From: Rhodococcus sovatensis
Lineage (GTDB): Bacteria; Actinomycetota; Actinomycetes; Mycobacteriales; Mycobacteriaceae
DNA: 64,000 bases
Assembly: GCF_037327425.1 (NCBI RefSeq)
Contig: NZ_CP147846.1
Location: 3,782,001-3,846,000 of the forward strand
Direction: 5' to 3'
A model generated the notes under the pieces. It made no database searches. It had not been told where the DNA came from and saw only the letters and a list, made by a program, of their open reading frames with translations. Position 1 is the stretch's first letter; the number at the start of each line of letters is the position of its first letter. Shown here in pieces: positions 16,940 to 25,057 of the stretch. The translations under genes and the position numbers were made by a program.

Positions 16940-17821
16940 ATGCGCCTGATCGTCGGATACCAAGCCACGCCCAGCGGAGAGGACGGTATCGCTCTCGCCG
17001 CGATACTTGCCCGCACGTTCAACGCTACGTTGGACATCTGCATCGTGCTTCCGTGTGAACGGCCGGTGCCGTCGAAAGCACCGGTCGAGGTCGCCTACGA
17101 CGACATTCTCGTTCAGCAGGCGACGGAGTGGCTCGCCGAGGCAATGGCGCTCGTGCCCGACGACATCGAGGCCGAGGGGCGACTGCTGTTCGACGAGTCC
17201 TTCGCTCAGGGCCTCATCGACATCGCCACCGAGCGCGACGCCGACATGATCGTCGTCGGCGCGGCCAGCGACGGCCTCCTCGGCAGGCACGCGATCGGCA
17301 GCGTCACCAGCGAGCTGTTGCACGTGGCCCACGTTCCGTTGGCGCTCGCACCCCGGGGCACGCGACACAGCCAGGTCGAAAGGTTACGAGGGATCACCTG
17401 CGCCGTCGGAAACCGTCCTGGCGCCGAGGTATTGACCGACACGGCATTCGAACTGAGCACCGAGGCCCTCCTCCCCCTGCGCCTCGTCTCTCTCGTGTCG
17501 ATCGACAGCCGCGCAGCAGGTGAGGACACCCGCACTCGCGCCGCTCGCGAACGCGACATGGCCAAGGCCGACGACAACCTCCGAAAGGCGTTCGAATCGC
17601 TGCCGTCGCGCACCGAAGTGGAGTCGATCGTCGCCGAGGGCAACGGGATCGAGAAGGCCGTCTCGTCGCTGGAATGGCACGACGGTGACGTTCTGATGGT
17701 CGGGTCGAGCAGACTCGGTCAGCCACGACGGTTGTTCCTCGGCTCCACCGCAGCGAAGATCCTGCGTGTTCTTCCCGTCCCGATGATCGTGGTACCACGC
17801 GGAGTAGGAGATCGATCATGA
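16940..17821 (+). CDS. tandem universal stress protein
   Basis: 293-residue protein with two UspA domains. Each has the ATP-binding signature: GAASDGLLGRHAIGS around residue 113-127 and GSSRLGQPRRLFLGS around 255-269. It starts at ATG 16940 after AGAGAGG and overlaps the permease start by ATGA, so it is translationally coupled to it. Such Usp-transporter pairs often involve nucleotide-dependent control of the transporter; here that is an inference from coupling. Confidence 0.9.
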   Translation: MRLIVGYQATPSGEDGIALAAILARTFNATLDICIVLPCERPVPSKAPVEVAYDDILVQQATEWLAEAMALVPDDIEAEGRLLFDESFAQGLIDIATERDADMIVVGAASDGLLGRHAIGSVTSELLHVAHVPLALAPRGTRHSQVERLRGITCAVGNRPGAEVLTDTAFELSTEALLPLRLVSLVSIDSRAAGEDTRTRAARERDMAKADDNLRKAFESLPSRTEVESIVAEGNGIEKAVSSLEWHDGDVLMVGSSRLGQPRRLFLGSTAAKILRVLPVPMIVVPRGVGDRS

Positions 17822-19335
17822 AGGAGCACTACGATGTTCAGGTCGAATCCAAAGGTCTGTCCGCCGGTCAACTCGGACTGCTCGCCAGCGTCGTCCTCGG
17901 CATCTCCACTATCGCGCCCGCGTATGCGCTGACGGCGTCCCTCGGGCCGACAGTGTCCGAGGTCGGGGTCAACCTGCCAGCGATCTTCATCGTCGGATTC
18001 ATCCCGATGTTGTTGGTAGCACTGGGATATCGCGAGCTGAACTCCGCCGAACCCGACAGCGGTACGTCGTTCACCTGGGCGTCCAAGGCTTTCGGTCCAT
18101 ACATCGGCTGGATGGGCGGTTGGGGCCTTATCGCCGCGACCATCATCGTCCTGTCGAATCTCGCGGGCGTCGCAGTCGACTTCTTCTACCTCTTCCTCGC
18201 CCAGGTCACCAGCAACGATTCGCTCGCGGACCTGTCGAGCAACAAGCTTGTCAACATCATCACGTGCTTGGCCTTCATGGCGTTGGCCGCGTGGATCTGC
18301 TACCGCGGCATGCAGGAGACCAAGAAAGTGCAGTACACGATGCTGTCGTTCCAGCTCGTGGTCATGGCGTGGTTCATCATCGCCGCGTTCGTGAAGATCG
18401 GACAGGGCGAGGGCGCCGACGACATCAGCTTCAGCCTCGACTGGTTCGACCCGTTCGGTATCGAGAGTTTCTCGGCCTTCACGGCGGGGCTGTCACTCTC
18501 GATCTTCATGTACTGGGGCTGGGACGTCTGCCTGACGGTCAACGAGGAGACGGCGGGCAGCGAGAAGATTCCGGGACGCGCCGCGATCGTGACCGTATTC
18601 TTCATCATCGTCCTGTACTTGCTGACGGCGGTTGCGACGCTTCTGTTCGCAGGAACCGGCGACACCGGCAACGGACTGCAGAATCCGGACACCACAGACA
18701 ACGTCTTCGCCGCGTTGGCAGGTCCGGTGATGGGCCCGTTCGCGGTCCTGCTGTCCCTCGCAGTCCTCGGAAGCTCGGCGTCCTCGCTACAAGCGACCTT
18801 CATCTCCCCCGCCCGCACGTTGCTGGCAATGGGTCACTACCAGGCCATCCCGAAACGCTTCGCCTCGATCACCCCACGGTTCAGCACCCCGGGTTTCGCG
18901 ACGATCGTCGCCGGCGTCGCATCGGCCGGGTTCTACGCGGTTATGCGTGTTGTGAGCGACAACGTGCTCACCGACACCATTGCAGCCCTTGGTCTGATGA
19001 TCTGTTTCTACTACGGCATAACGGCTTTCGCGTGTGTCTGGTATTTCCGAGAGGAGCTGTTCACCTCGGTGCGGAACTTCTTCTTCAAGTTCCTCGCTCC
19101 CCTGCTCGGCGGGATCGGCATGGCGGTCGTGTTCGTGCAGACCTCGGTCGACGCGTGGGACCCGGAGTTCGGCAGCGGTTCGTCACTGTTCGGCATCGGC
19201 ATGGTGTTCCTCATCGGCGTCGGCATCATCGCCCTCGGAGTCGTTCTGATGTTCGTCATCGCCATCCGCATGCCCGAGTTCTTCAAGGGTCGAATCCTGA
19301 AGAAGGACACCCCGGTGCTCGTCATCGACGACTGA
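17818..19335 (+). CDS. APC-superfamily amino acid/amine permease
   Basis: 505-residue membrane protein with about 12 hydrophobic segments. The N-terminal helix 1 region VVLGISTIAPAYALTASLGP matches the broken helix of APC transporters, and SGTSFTWASKAFGPYIGWMGGWG is typical of the second and third helices. C-terminal helices include MFYYG-like (LMICFYYGITAFACVWYF). It ends the four-gene aldehyde dehydrogenase, amine oxidase, Usp, permease set and probably imports the amine substrate. Substrate specificity cannot be read directly. Confidence 0.9.
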   Translation: MKEHYDVQVESKGLSAGQLGLLASVVLGISTIAPAYALTASLGPTVSEVGVNLPAIFIVGFIPMLLVALGYRELNSAEPDSGTSFTWASKAFGPYIGWMGGWGLIAATIIVLSNLAGVAVDFFYLFLAQVTSNDSLADLSSNKLVNIITCLAFMALAAWICYRGMQETKKVQYTMLSFQLVVMAWFIIAAFVKIGQGEGADDISFSLDWFDPFGIESFSAFTAGLSLSIFMYWGWDVCLTVNEETAGSEKIPGRAAIVTVFFIIVLYLLTAVATLLFAGTGDTGNGLQNPDTTDNVFAALAGPVMGPFAVLLSLAVLGSSASSLQATFISPARTLLAMGHYQAIPKRFASITPRFSTPGFATIVAGVASAGFYAVMRVVSDNVLTDTIAALGLMICFYYGITAFACVWYFREELFTSVRNFFFKFLAPLLGGIGMAVVFVQTSVDAWDPEFGSGSSLFGIGMVFLIGVGIIALGVVLMFVIAIRMPEFFKGRILKKDTPVLVIDD

Positions 19336-19444
19336 GCAGGACTCCACGTTCGTCCCGCAGGAGGAGTGAACAGCACAGCACCTACACAAGACTTGGCCGG
19401 AGATGCCGGGGATGGGCGGCATCGAAGCCAAGCGGCTGTAGCAG

Positions 19445-20053
19445 CTACCGAGGATCGAGTCCCGCCAGGAGTGCCCGCAGCCCGAACTCGAAAGCGTCCT
19501 CGGACCGTGCTGCACGAGTTCCAGCGGTACGGGCAATGGTGTCCAAGGCTGCCCGGAACTCCGCTCCGACCTCGTCGCTCGTTTCCCAGGGGGCCTCCGG
19601 GGCAGCGAGATCGAGCGCCGAACCCAGGACATAGCTGTCCAACACGGTGATGATGCGCAGAACATCCGCCGGTACGAATCCTGCCTCGGACAAGATCCGA
19701 GCCATCGTGTTGTACATCCCGAACGCAGCGCTGCTGTTCACCGCCTGGGCCGTCAGTAGCGGGATCAGCCGTGGATAGCGGCCGTAGCTGTCTCGGTACC
19801 CGCGCGCTATCTGTGCGAGCGCCTCGCGCCACGGTGCGCCGACCTCCGGCATATCAACCTCGGACATTGCCCGTCCCCGCAGCAGCTCGACGATCTCGTC
19901 GCGTCCAGACACATGGTTGTACAGCGAGGACGGACTGACCTTCAGCTTCTTGGCCAGCTGCGGCATGGTGAACCCACCGGACTCTTCGACGAGAGTCAGG
20001 GCCGCCGTCGTGATGCGATCGACGTCGAGAAGTGGAGCCGACGGTCGTCCCAC
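19445..20053 (-). CDS. TetR family regulator of the agmatine genes
   Basis: 202 residues from GTG 20053, chosen because GGGAGA lies 6 bases upstream; an in-frame GTG at 20095 would add 14 residues. The helix-turn-helix is FTMPQLAKKLKVSPSSLYNHV (split: FTMPQLAKKLKV, then SPSSLYNHV). It belongs to the TetR_C_11 type with WREALAQIARGYRDSYGRYP in the ligand domain. It is divergent from the amidase/deiminase pair, and a 17-base palindrome lies between them at 20103-20119. Autoregulation and repression of aguB-aguA are the simplest model. It is also convergent with the permease gene. Confidence 0.9.
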   Translation of the reverse strand: MGRPSAPLLDVDRITTAALTLVEESGGFTMPQLAKKLKVSPSSLYNHVSGRDEIVELLRGRAMSEVDMPEVGAPWREALAQIARGYRDSYGRYPRLIPLLTAQAVNSSAAFGMYNTMARILSEAGFVPADVLRIITVLDSYVLGSALDLAAPEAPWETSDEVGAEFRAALDTIARTAGTRAARSEDAFEFGLRALLAGLDPR

Positions 20054-20102
20054 AGCATTTCTCCCGTATCTGTTGCGTTCGAAGCAGACATCCACGATAC
20101 TT

Positions 20103-20119
20103 AACGAATCACATTCGTT
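20103..20119. promoter_or_regulatory. palindromic TetR operator
   Basis: AACGAATCACATTCGTT: perfect 7-base arms around a 3-base spacer, 15 bases before the amidase ATG and 50 bases before the TetR start. The size and place fit a TetR-dimer site controlling both directions. Confidence 0.7.
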
Positions 20120-20134
20120 TTAACAGGAGTCCAC

Positions 20135-21121
20135 ATGCAGACCCTCACGGATCTCACCGCAGCCGAGCCTTTGACCCGCACCGCCCCGACGGACCGCGCA
20201 CCCTTGCGCGTCGGGCTCGTGCAACACCGATGGATACCCGACGCCGCCCAGTTGCGCCGCGAACTTCTCGACGCCATCGCCTCGGCTGCAGACCAGGGCG
20301 CCCAGGTCGTATTCCTCCCCGAGATCGCGCTGCTGCGCTACCCGGCCGACACGCGTGCGTCGGACAATCCCGGCCGTGACGCCGAGGATCTGCTGACCGG
20401 ACCCACGTTCTCGCTGGCCGCCGAGGCCGCACGTGGACACGGCATCGTCGTCCATGCGTCGTTGTACGAAAAAGCCGAGGAAGCAGACGGTCTCGGGTTC
20501 AACACCGCGATCATGGTCGGACCGACGGGCGAGTTGCTGGCACGCACTCGCAAGCTCCACATCCCAATTTCGGCCGGATATTACGAGGACACCTACTTCC
20601 GGCCCGGCCCGGCCGACGACCCCTATCCCGTCTACGCTCCAGAAGAGCTCGGCGGAGCCCGAGTGGGCCTGCCCACCTGCTGGGACGAGTGGTTCCCCGA
20701 GGTCGCGCGGAGCTATTCACTCGGCGGCGCAGAGATACTGGCGTATCCGACGGCCATCGGTTCCGAACCGACGTTCCCGAAGTTCGACACTCAGCCGCTG
20801 TGGCAGCAGGTCATCGTCGCCAACGGAATCTCGAGCGGACTGTTCATGGTGGTGCCGAACCGCTGCGGCGACGAGGGCGCGATCACGTTCTACGGATCCT
20901 CGTTCATCTCCGACCCGTACGGACGCATCCTCGTTCAGGCTCCCCGAGACGAACCGGCAGTGCTCGTCGCCGATCTCGACCTCGACCAGCGTCGGGAATG
21001 GTTGGAGCTCTTCCCGTTCCTCCTGACACGCCGACCCGACACGTACGACAGGTTGACCGAACCCGTAGACACCTCGCGCCCCTACGGCGACGGCCACGCC
21101 GCGACGGCGGTCGTGAAATGA
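20135..21121 (+). CDS. aguB: N-carbamoylputrescine amidase-like nitrilase-superfamily enzyme
   Basis: 328-residue carbon-nitrogen hydrolase. The Glu-Lys-Cys triad is Glu63 (VVFLPEIALL), Lys140 (RTRKLHIP) and Cys182 (GLPTCWDEWFPE). The CWDEWFPE context and the tail ending in RRPDTYD are characteristic of N-carbamoylputrescine amidase, which gives putrescine, ammonia and carbon dioxide. The ribosome-binding site is AGGAG. About 20 residues of extra N-terminus precede the usual family start. The stop overlaps the agmatine deiminase start by ATGA, which strongly supports the assignment. Confidence 0.92.
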   Translation: MQTLTDLTAAEPLTRTAPTDRAPLRVGLVQHRWIPDAAQLRRELLDAIASAADQGAQVVFLPEIALLRYPADTRASDNPGRDAEDLLTGPTFSLAAEAARGHGIVVHASLYEKAEEADGLGFNTAIMVGPTGELLARTRKLHIPISAGYYEDTYFRPGPADDPYPVYAPEELGGARVGLPTCWDEWFPEVARSYSLGGAEILAYPTAIGSEPTFPKFDTQPLWQQVIVANGISSGLFMVVPNRCGDEGAITFYGSSFISDPYGRILVQAPRDEPAVLVADLDLDQRREWLELFPFLLTRRPDTYDRLTEPVDTSRPYGDGHAATAVVK

Positions 21122-22155
21122 GCACGGCTGCACCGCGATACCTGATGCCCGCCGAGACTGCACCACAGGACAGGGTATGGATGGCGTTCCCGTGCGAGGG
21201 CTATTCGCTCGGCGACGACGAGAAGGACAAAGACGAAGCACGATCGACGTGGGCCGCCGTCGCACACGCCATCGCGAAGTTCGAGCCGGTCACCGTCGTC
21301 GTCGATCCGAACGAGGTGTCCATCGCCCGCACCTACCTCTCCATCGACATCGACATCGTCGAAGCGCCGTTGAACGACGCCTGGATGCGCGATATCGGGC
21401 CGACCTTCGTCCACACCGAGGACGGTTCCGTGGCGGCGGTGGACTGGGTGTTCAACGGCTGGGGTGCACAGGATTGGGCTCAGTGGGACAAGGACTCTCG
21501 CATCGGCGAGTTCGTGTCCGGCCTTTCCGGCGTTCCGCGGATCGCATCGAATCTGGTCAACGAGGGTGGCGGGATTCAGGTCGACGGAACGGGAACCGTA
21601 TTGGTCACGGAGACAGTACAGTTGGATCCCGGCCGTAACCCCGGCCTCACCAAGACCGACGTCGAGGCCGAACTCGCGCGGACGATCGGTGCGAAGCACG
21701 TCATCTGGCTGCCGCGCGGATTGACGCGTGACTCCGAAAGATTCGGCACCCGAGGACACGTCGACATCGTTGCATCTATCCCGACGCCCGGGACCGTCAT
21801 GGTGCACGTTCAGCGCGATCCGTCGCACCCGGATTTCGAGGTGAGCAGGCTCGTCCTCGAGGTGCTACGCGCCTCCCACGACGGTCACGGCAACGAGTGG
21901 AAAATTGTCGAGATGCCCGCTCCGGCAACGCTGTCCGATTCCGAGGGATTCGTCGACTACAGCTACATCAACCATCTCGTGGTCAACGGTGGTGTCATCG
22001 CGTGTAGCTATGATGATCCAGTCGACGCGGAGGCCGTATCGATTCTGCAGCAGGTGTATCCGGGACGCGAGGTCGTGACGGTCGATGCGCGTCCACTGTT
22101 CGCGCGTGGCGGCGGAATTCACTGCATTACCCAGCATCAACCGTCGAGGCGGTAG
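21118..22155 (+). CDS. aguA: agmatine deiminase
   Basis: 345-residue member of the peptidyl-arginine deiminase-like family that turns agmatine into N-carbamoylputrescine and ammonia. Conserved elements are DAWMRDIGPTFV, NGWG, NEGGGIQVDG, the catalytic His in TRGHVDIV and the nucleophile Cys336 in GGGIHCITQHQP. It overlaps the amidase gene by ATGA and ends close to the convergent membrane-protein gene at 22164. With AguB it completes agmatine to putrescine. No arginine decarboxylase is in the window, so agmatine probably comes from outside or another locus. Confidence 0.95.
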   Translation: MSTAAPRYLMPAETAPQDRVWMAFPCEGYSLGDDEKDKDEARSTWAAVAHAIAKFEPVTVVVDPNEVSIARTYLSIDIDIVEAPLNDAWMRDIGPTFVHTEDGSVAAVDWVFNGWGAQDWAQWDKDSRIGEFVSGLSGVPRIASNLVNEGGGIQVDGTGTVLVTETVQLDPGRNPGLTKTDVEAELARTIGAKHVIWLPRGLTRDSERFGTRGHVDIVASIPTPGTVMVHVQRDPSHPDFEVSRLVLEVLRASHDGHGNEWKIVEMPAPATLSDSEGFVDYSYINHLVVNGGVIACSYDDPVDAEAVSILQQVYPGREVVTVDARPLFARGGGIHCITQHQPSRR

Positions 22156-22163
22156 AGCTCTGC

Positions 22164-22661
22164 CTAGACCTCTTCGTTCTCGAACCGCGCGTTGCGACGA
22201 CGCATGTACCAAATCGCCGCGCCGACCGCGCCGCCGCCGACGATGCCACCGACGGCTCCCCCCACCCAGGTGGATGGTTCCGAATACACCTCCGGCTGCA
22301 ACGTGACGAGCACACTGATAGCTCCGACGGCAACGAGCAGACCGACCACGATTCCGCGCACCCGACCCATCCTGGCCGCGGTGTACAGATTGACCCCGCG
22401 TGCCGCCGAGTAACCCATCGTCGCGCAACCGACGACCGTGGCGGCGACGAGCAGGCCCAGTCCGATCCACGCTCCCGTCTGTCCGGACGCCCATGGAAGC
22501 ACTGCGGCAGCAATCAGAATCGACCAGTAGAACAACTGAAACCCTATGGCGGAGGATTCGTTCCAGACATCCCGCTGGCGCTCGTCGTCGTAGAACTCGT
22601 CGTCCAGATCGCCCACGAACCGCATCGCCTTGATGAACATGGCCTTGATGAACGCACTCAT
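22164..22661 (-). CDS. membrane protein paralogue 2 of an Xre-linked pair
   Basis: 165-residue protein with four hydrophobic helices. Its N-terminus carries a tandem FIKAM-FIKAM duplication followed by MRFVGDLDDEFYDDERQRDV, a sequence shared almost exactly with the gene upstream (22668-23195). The two have helices at matching places and similar basic-acidic tails (RRRNARFENEEV). They clearly arose by duplication. It is the last gene of a three-gene set headed by an Xre regulator. I do not recognise the family. Membrane proteins beside small Xre regulators are a common arrangement of unclear function. Confidence 0.8.
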   Translation of the reverse strand: MSAFIKAMFIKAMRFVGDLDDEFYDDERQRDVWNESSAIGFQLFYWSILIAAAVLPWASGQTGAWIGLGLLVAATVVGCATMGYSAARGVNLYTAARMGRVRGIVVGLLVAVGAISVLVTLQPEVYSEPSTWVGGAVGGIVGGGAVGAAIWYMRRRNARFENEEV

Positions 22662-22667
22662 GAAAGA

Positions 22668-23195
22668 TCAGCCTTCCTTGTCGAGTTCGACGAGTTCTGC
22701 CTGTTCTGCGGCGGCTTCGTCCTCGCGGTCGAGCCGCCGCTTGCGCGCCAATCCGATCGCGCCGCACGACAGTCCGATCGCAGCGCCGCCCGCCATCGCG
22801 ACAGCCAACAATGCACCGTTCCCGACGTCGCGGAACAGCAAGTTCACCACCGCGCCGGCTCCTCCGACAAGGTAGAGACCGACAACGAGCGCAATGCGTG
22901 GGCGAGCCAATTTCTGAGACGTGTACATGTCCAGCCCGCGGGATCGCGAGTAGGCGAGCACTGCGAACGAGATGGTCAGGTAGACGACGATAATCCCGAC
23001 GGCGATCCAGCTACCTGTCCGTCCGGCGACCCAGGGCAACACTGCACCCGCCAGGAGCGACGCCCAGATGAAAAGCTGAAACCCGACGGCGGATGCCTCG
23101 TTCCAGACATCTCGCTGACGCTCGTCGTCGTAGAACCCGTCGTCCAGATCGCCGACGAACCTCATCGACTTGGTGAAGATACTCATGGTCGTCAC
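22668..23195 (-). CDS. membrane protein paralogue 1 of an Xre-linked pair
   Basis: 175-residue, four-helix membrane protein: SMRFVGDLDDGFYDDERQRD, then GFQLFIWASLLAGAVLPWVAG, IAVGIIVVYLTISFAVLAY, ALVVGLYLVGGAGAVVNLLF and ALLAVAMAGGAAIGLSCG, ending in a charged tail rich in Glu. The start at 23195 overlaps the Xre gene by ATGA; ATG 23186 is an alternative. The conserved MRFVGDLDDxFYDDERQRDVWNE block before helix 1 is cytoplasmic and could be a protein-interaction site. Function unknown. Confidence 0.8.
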   Translation of the reverse strand: MTTMSIFTKSMRFVGDLDDGFYDDERQRDVWNEASAVGFQLFIWASLLAGAVLPWVAGRTGSWIAVGIIVVYLTISFAVLAYSRSRGLDMYTSQKLARPRIALVVGLYLVGGAGAVVNLLFRDVGNGALLAVAMAGGAAIGLSCGAIGLARKRRLDREDEAAAEQAELVELDKEG

Positions 23196-23413
23196 TCCCC
23201 TGACTCATGTGTGGGTGCGAACAGCGCTTCGACGGTGGTACCCAAGGCCGTCGCGAGGTTCAGCGCCAGGTAAACGCTCGGCGCATAGTCACCGCCTTCG
23301 ACGGAGACGATGCTCTGCCTACTGACCCCGCAGGCCTTTCCCAGCTCGGCCTGCGTCAGCCGCGCAGCCTTGCGATAGTCACGCACCGCATTGGTTCTGG
23401 GCGCGTTGGTCAT
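23192..23413 (-). CDS. small Xre-family regulator
   Basis: 73-residue helix-turn-helix protein from ATG 23413 (MTNAPRTNAVRDYRKAARL); a TTG at 23425 is possible. The HTH is LTQAELGKACGVSRQSIVSV followed by EGGDYAPSVYLALNLATAL, like YgzD/YozG-type small regulators. It is the first gene of an operon with the two membrane-protein paralogues. Two direct repeats just upstream (23421-23462), partly covering its own start region, are likely its operators, which predicts autorepression. Confidence 0.88.
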   Translation of the reverse strand: MTNAPRTNAVRDYRKAARLTQAELGKACGVSRQSIVSVEGGDYAPSVYLALNLATALGTTVEALFAPTHESGE

Positions 23414-23462
23414 GACAAAAGTCAAGCCGACTTGTCATAAAATGTCAACCCTACTTGTCATA
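23412..23462. promoter_or_regulatory. repeated operator of the Xre/membrane-protein operon
   Basis: Two 19-base direct repeats, GTCAAGCCGACTTGTCATA at 23421-23439 and GTCAACCCTACTTGTCATA at 23444-23462, differ at three positions and begin 23 bases apart, about two helix turns. An inverted ATGACAA (23412) / TTGTCAT half-site pair is also present. They lie directly before the Xre gene on its promoter side. Confidence 0.65.
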
Positions 23463-23487
23463 GCTCGGTGCGCTGCTGCGATATACC

Positions 23488-23530
23488 CCCCGGTTGTGCG
23501 CCTGCGGCCCGCCTCAGCGCACAACCGGGG
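23488..23530. terminator. long perfect hairpin between the Xre operon and urtA
   Basis: CCCCGGTTGTGCGC (23488-23501) pairs perfectly over 14 bases with GCGCACAACCGGGG (23517-23530) around a 15-base loop. It lies 160 bases before urtA and 75 bases behind the Xre start, that is, between divergent promoters, where a terminator is not expected. It may be an attenuator in the urtA leader or a mobile palindromic repeat. Confidence 0.6.
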
Positions 23531-23691
23531 AGTAAGTCCTCACAGCAGCCCGAATAGCTGGCGCAGCAGCATGTTTACCGCGCGGTAACGTCCGAAACGA
23601 ACTCGTCATCGTGCAACATACCCGCGCAATACTTCCCCTTTACTGTCTGCAATCGCGAATACAACCCCGTATACAAGCGAAAGGGCGCCAG

Positions 23692-24966
23692 ATGCCTGCT
23701 CTTCCTTCTAGTAAGTTCGCCACGCGCGCGCTGGTTGCTCCGGCCGCGCTGGCAATGGTCGGTTTGGCACTCACCGCGTGCGGTAGCAAGGCCAGTGACA
23801 CAGCTTCCGGTGACGGTGGAACAGCTGCCGAGTCCTGCGTCGACACCTCGGGCGACACCATCAAGGTCGGATCGCTCAACTCGCTGTCCGGCACCATGGC
23901 CATCAGCGAAGTGACAGTGCGTGATTCGATCGCTCTTGCCGTCGAGGAGATCAACGCTGCCGGGGGCGTCAACGGTAAGCAGATCGAGGTCGTGGCCGAG
24001 GACGGCGCTTCCGAACCGACCATATTTGCGGAGAAGGCAGAGAAGCTGATCAGCAGCGATTGTGTCGCAGCAGTATTCGGCGGCTGGACCTCCTCCTCGC
24101 GCAAGGCCATGCTCCCGGTCTTCGAGGACAACGACGCGCTGCTGTACTACCCCGTCCAGTACGAGGGCCTCGAGGCTTCGGACAACATCTTCTACACCGG
24201 CGCCACCACGAACCAGCAGATCATCCCCGCGTTGGACTACCTCAAGGAACAGGGAGTGACGTCCCTGTACCTGGTCGGTAGCGACTACGTCTTCCCGCAG
24301 ACCGCCAACCGCGAGATCAAGGCATACGCGGAGGCCAACGGTATCGAGATCAAGGGCGAGGACTACACCCCGCTCGGCTCGACGGACTTCTCCACGATCG
24401 TCAACAAGGTCCGCTCCGCCGACGCCGATGCAGTGTTCAACACCCTCAACGGTGACTCCAACGTCGCGTTCTTCCGCGAGTACACCAACGCTGGACTCAA
24501 TGCCGCTGATATGCCGGTCATTTCGGTGTCCATCGCCGAGGAAGAGGTCGCAGGCATCGGCGCCCAGAACATCGCGGGCCAGCTGACCGCCTGGAACTAC
24601 TACCAGACCGTCGACACGCCGGAGAACAACAAGTTCGTGGCCGACTACAAAGCCAAGTACGGCGCCGACAAGCCGACCTCGGATCCGATGGAAGCTGCCT
24701 ACACCTCGGTCTACCTATGGAAGAACACCGTCGAGAAGGCAGACTCGTTCGCGGTCAGTGACATTCAGGCTGCTGCCGACGGCGTCAGCTTTGCCGCGCC
24801 CGAGGGTGAGGTCGTCATCAACGGCGACAACCACCACATCAGCAAGACCGCGCGCATCGGCGAGATCCGCCCGGACGGCCTGATCTACACCATCTGGGAA
24901 TCCCCGGCGCCGATCGAGCCCGATCCGTTCCTGGAGACCTACGACTGGGCCGCCGACCTCAACTGA
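23692..24966 (+). CDS. urtA: urea/short-chain amide ABC transporter substrate-binding lipoprotein
   Basis: 424-residue periplasmic-type binding protein anchored as a lipoprotein (lipobox LTAC, Cys30). The start at 23692 follows GAAAGGG. The mature part matches UrtA/FmdD: IKVGSLNSLSGTMAISE, AVEEINAAGGVNGKQIE, FGGWTSSSRKAMLPVFE, LLYYPVQYEGLE and YLVGSDYVFPQTAN. These are distinct from branched-chain amino acid binders. It heads a five-gene set urtABCDE. No urease or amidase genes lie in the window, so urea versus formamide/acetamide cannot be decided here. Confidence 0.93.
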   Translation: MPALPSSKFATRALVAPAALAMVGLALTACGSKASDTASGDGGTAAESCVDTSGDTIKVGSLNSLSGTMAISEVTVRDSIALAVEEINAAGGVNGKQIEVVAEDGASEPTIFAEKAEKLISSDCVAAVFGGWTSSSRKAMLPVFEDNDALLYYPVQYEGLEASDNIFYTGATTNQQIIPALDYLKEQGVTSLYLVGSDYVFPQTANREIKAYAEANGIEIKGEDYTPLGSTDFSTIVNKVRSADADAVFNTLNGDSNVAFFREYTNAGLNAADMPVISVSIAEEEVAGIGAQNIAGQLTAWNYYQTVDTPENNKFVADYKAKYGADKPTSDPMEAAYTSVYLWKNTVEKADSFAVSDIQAAADGVSFAAPEGEVVINGDNHHISKTARIGEIRPDGLIYTIWESPAPIEPDPFLETYDWAADLN

Positions 24967-24969
24967 CCA

Positions 24970-25037
24970 GCCGCTCCGCTCCAGTGGCACGGTTGAGTGC
25001 ACCCCAATGCACTTAACCGTGCCACTGGCGGAGCCGC
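24970..25037. repeat. composite palindromic repeat, copy B, within the urt operon
   Basis: Inner arms CCAGTGGCACGGTTGAGTGC (24981-25000) and TGCACTTAACCGTGCCACTGG (25008-25028) pair almost perfectly. Outer arms are GCCGCTCCGC on the left and GGCGGAGCCGC on the right. It fills the 91-base gap between urtA and urtB, ending just before the urtB ribosome-binding site. Confidence 0.9.
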
Positions 25038-25057
25038 ATCCTAAGAAGGAGCCTCAC

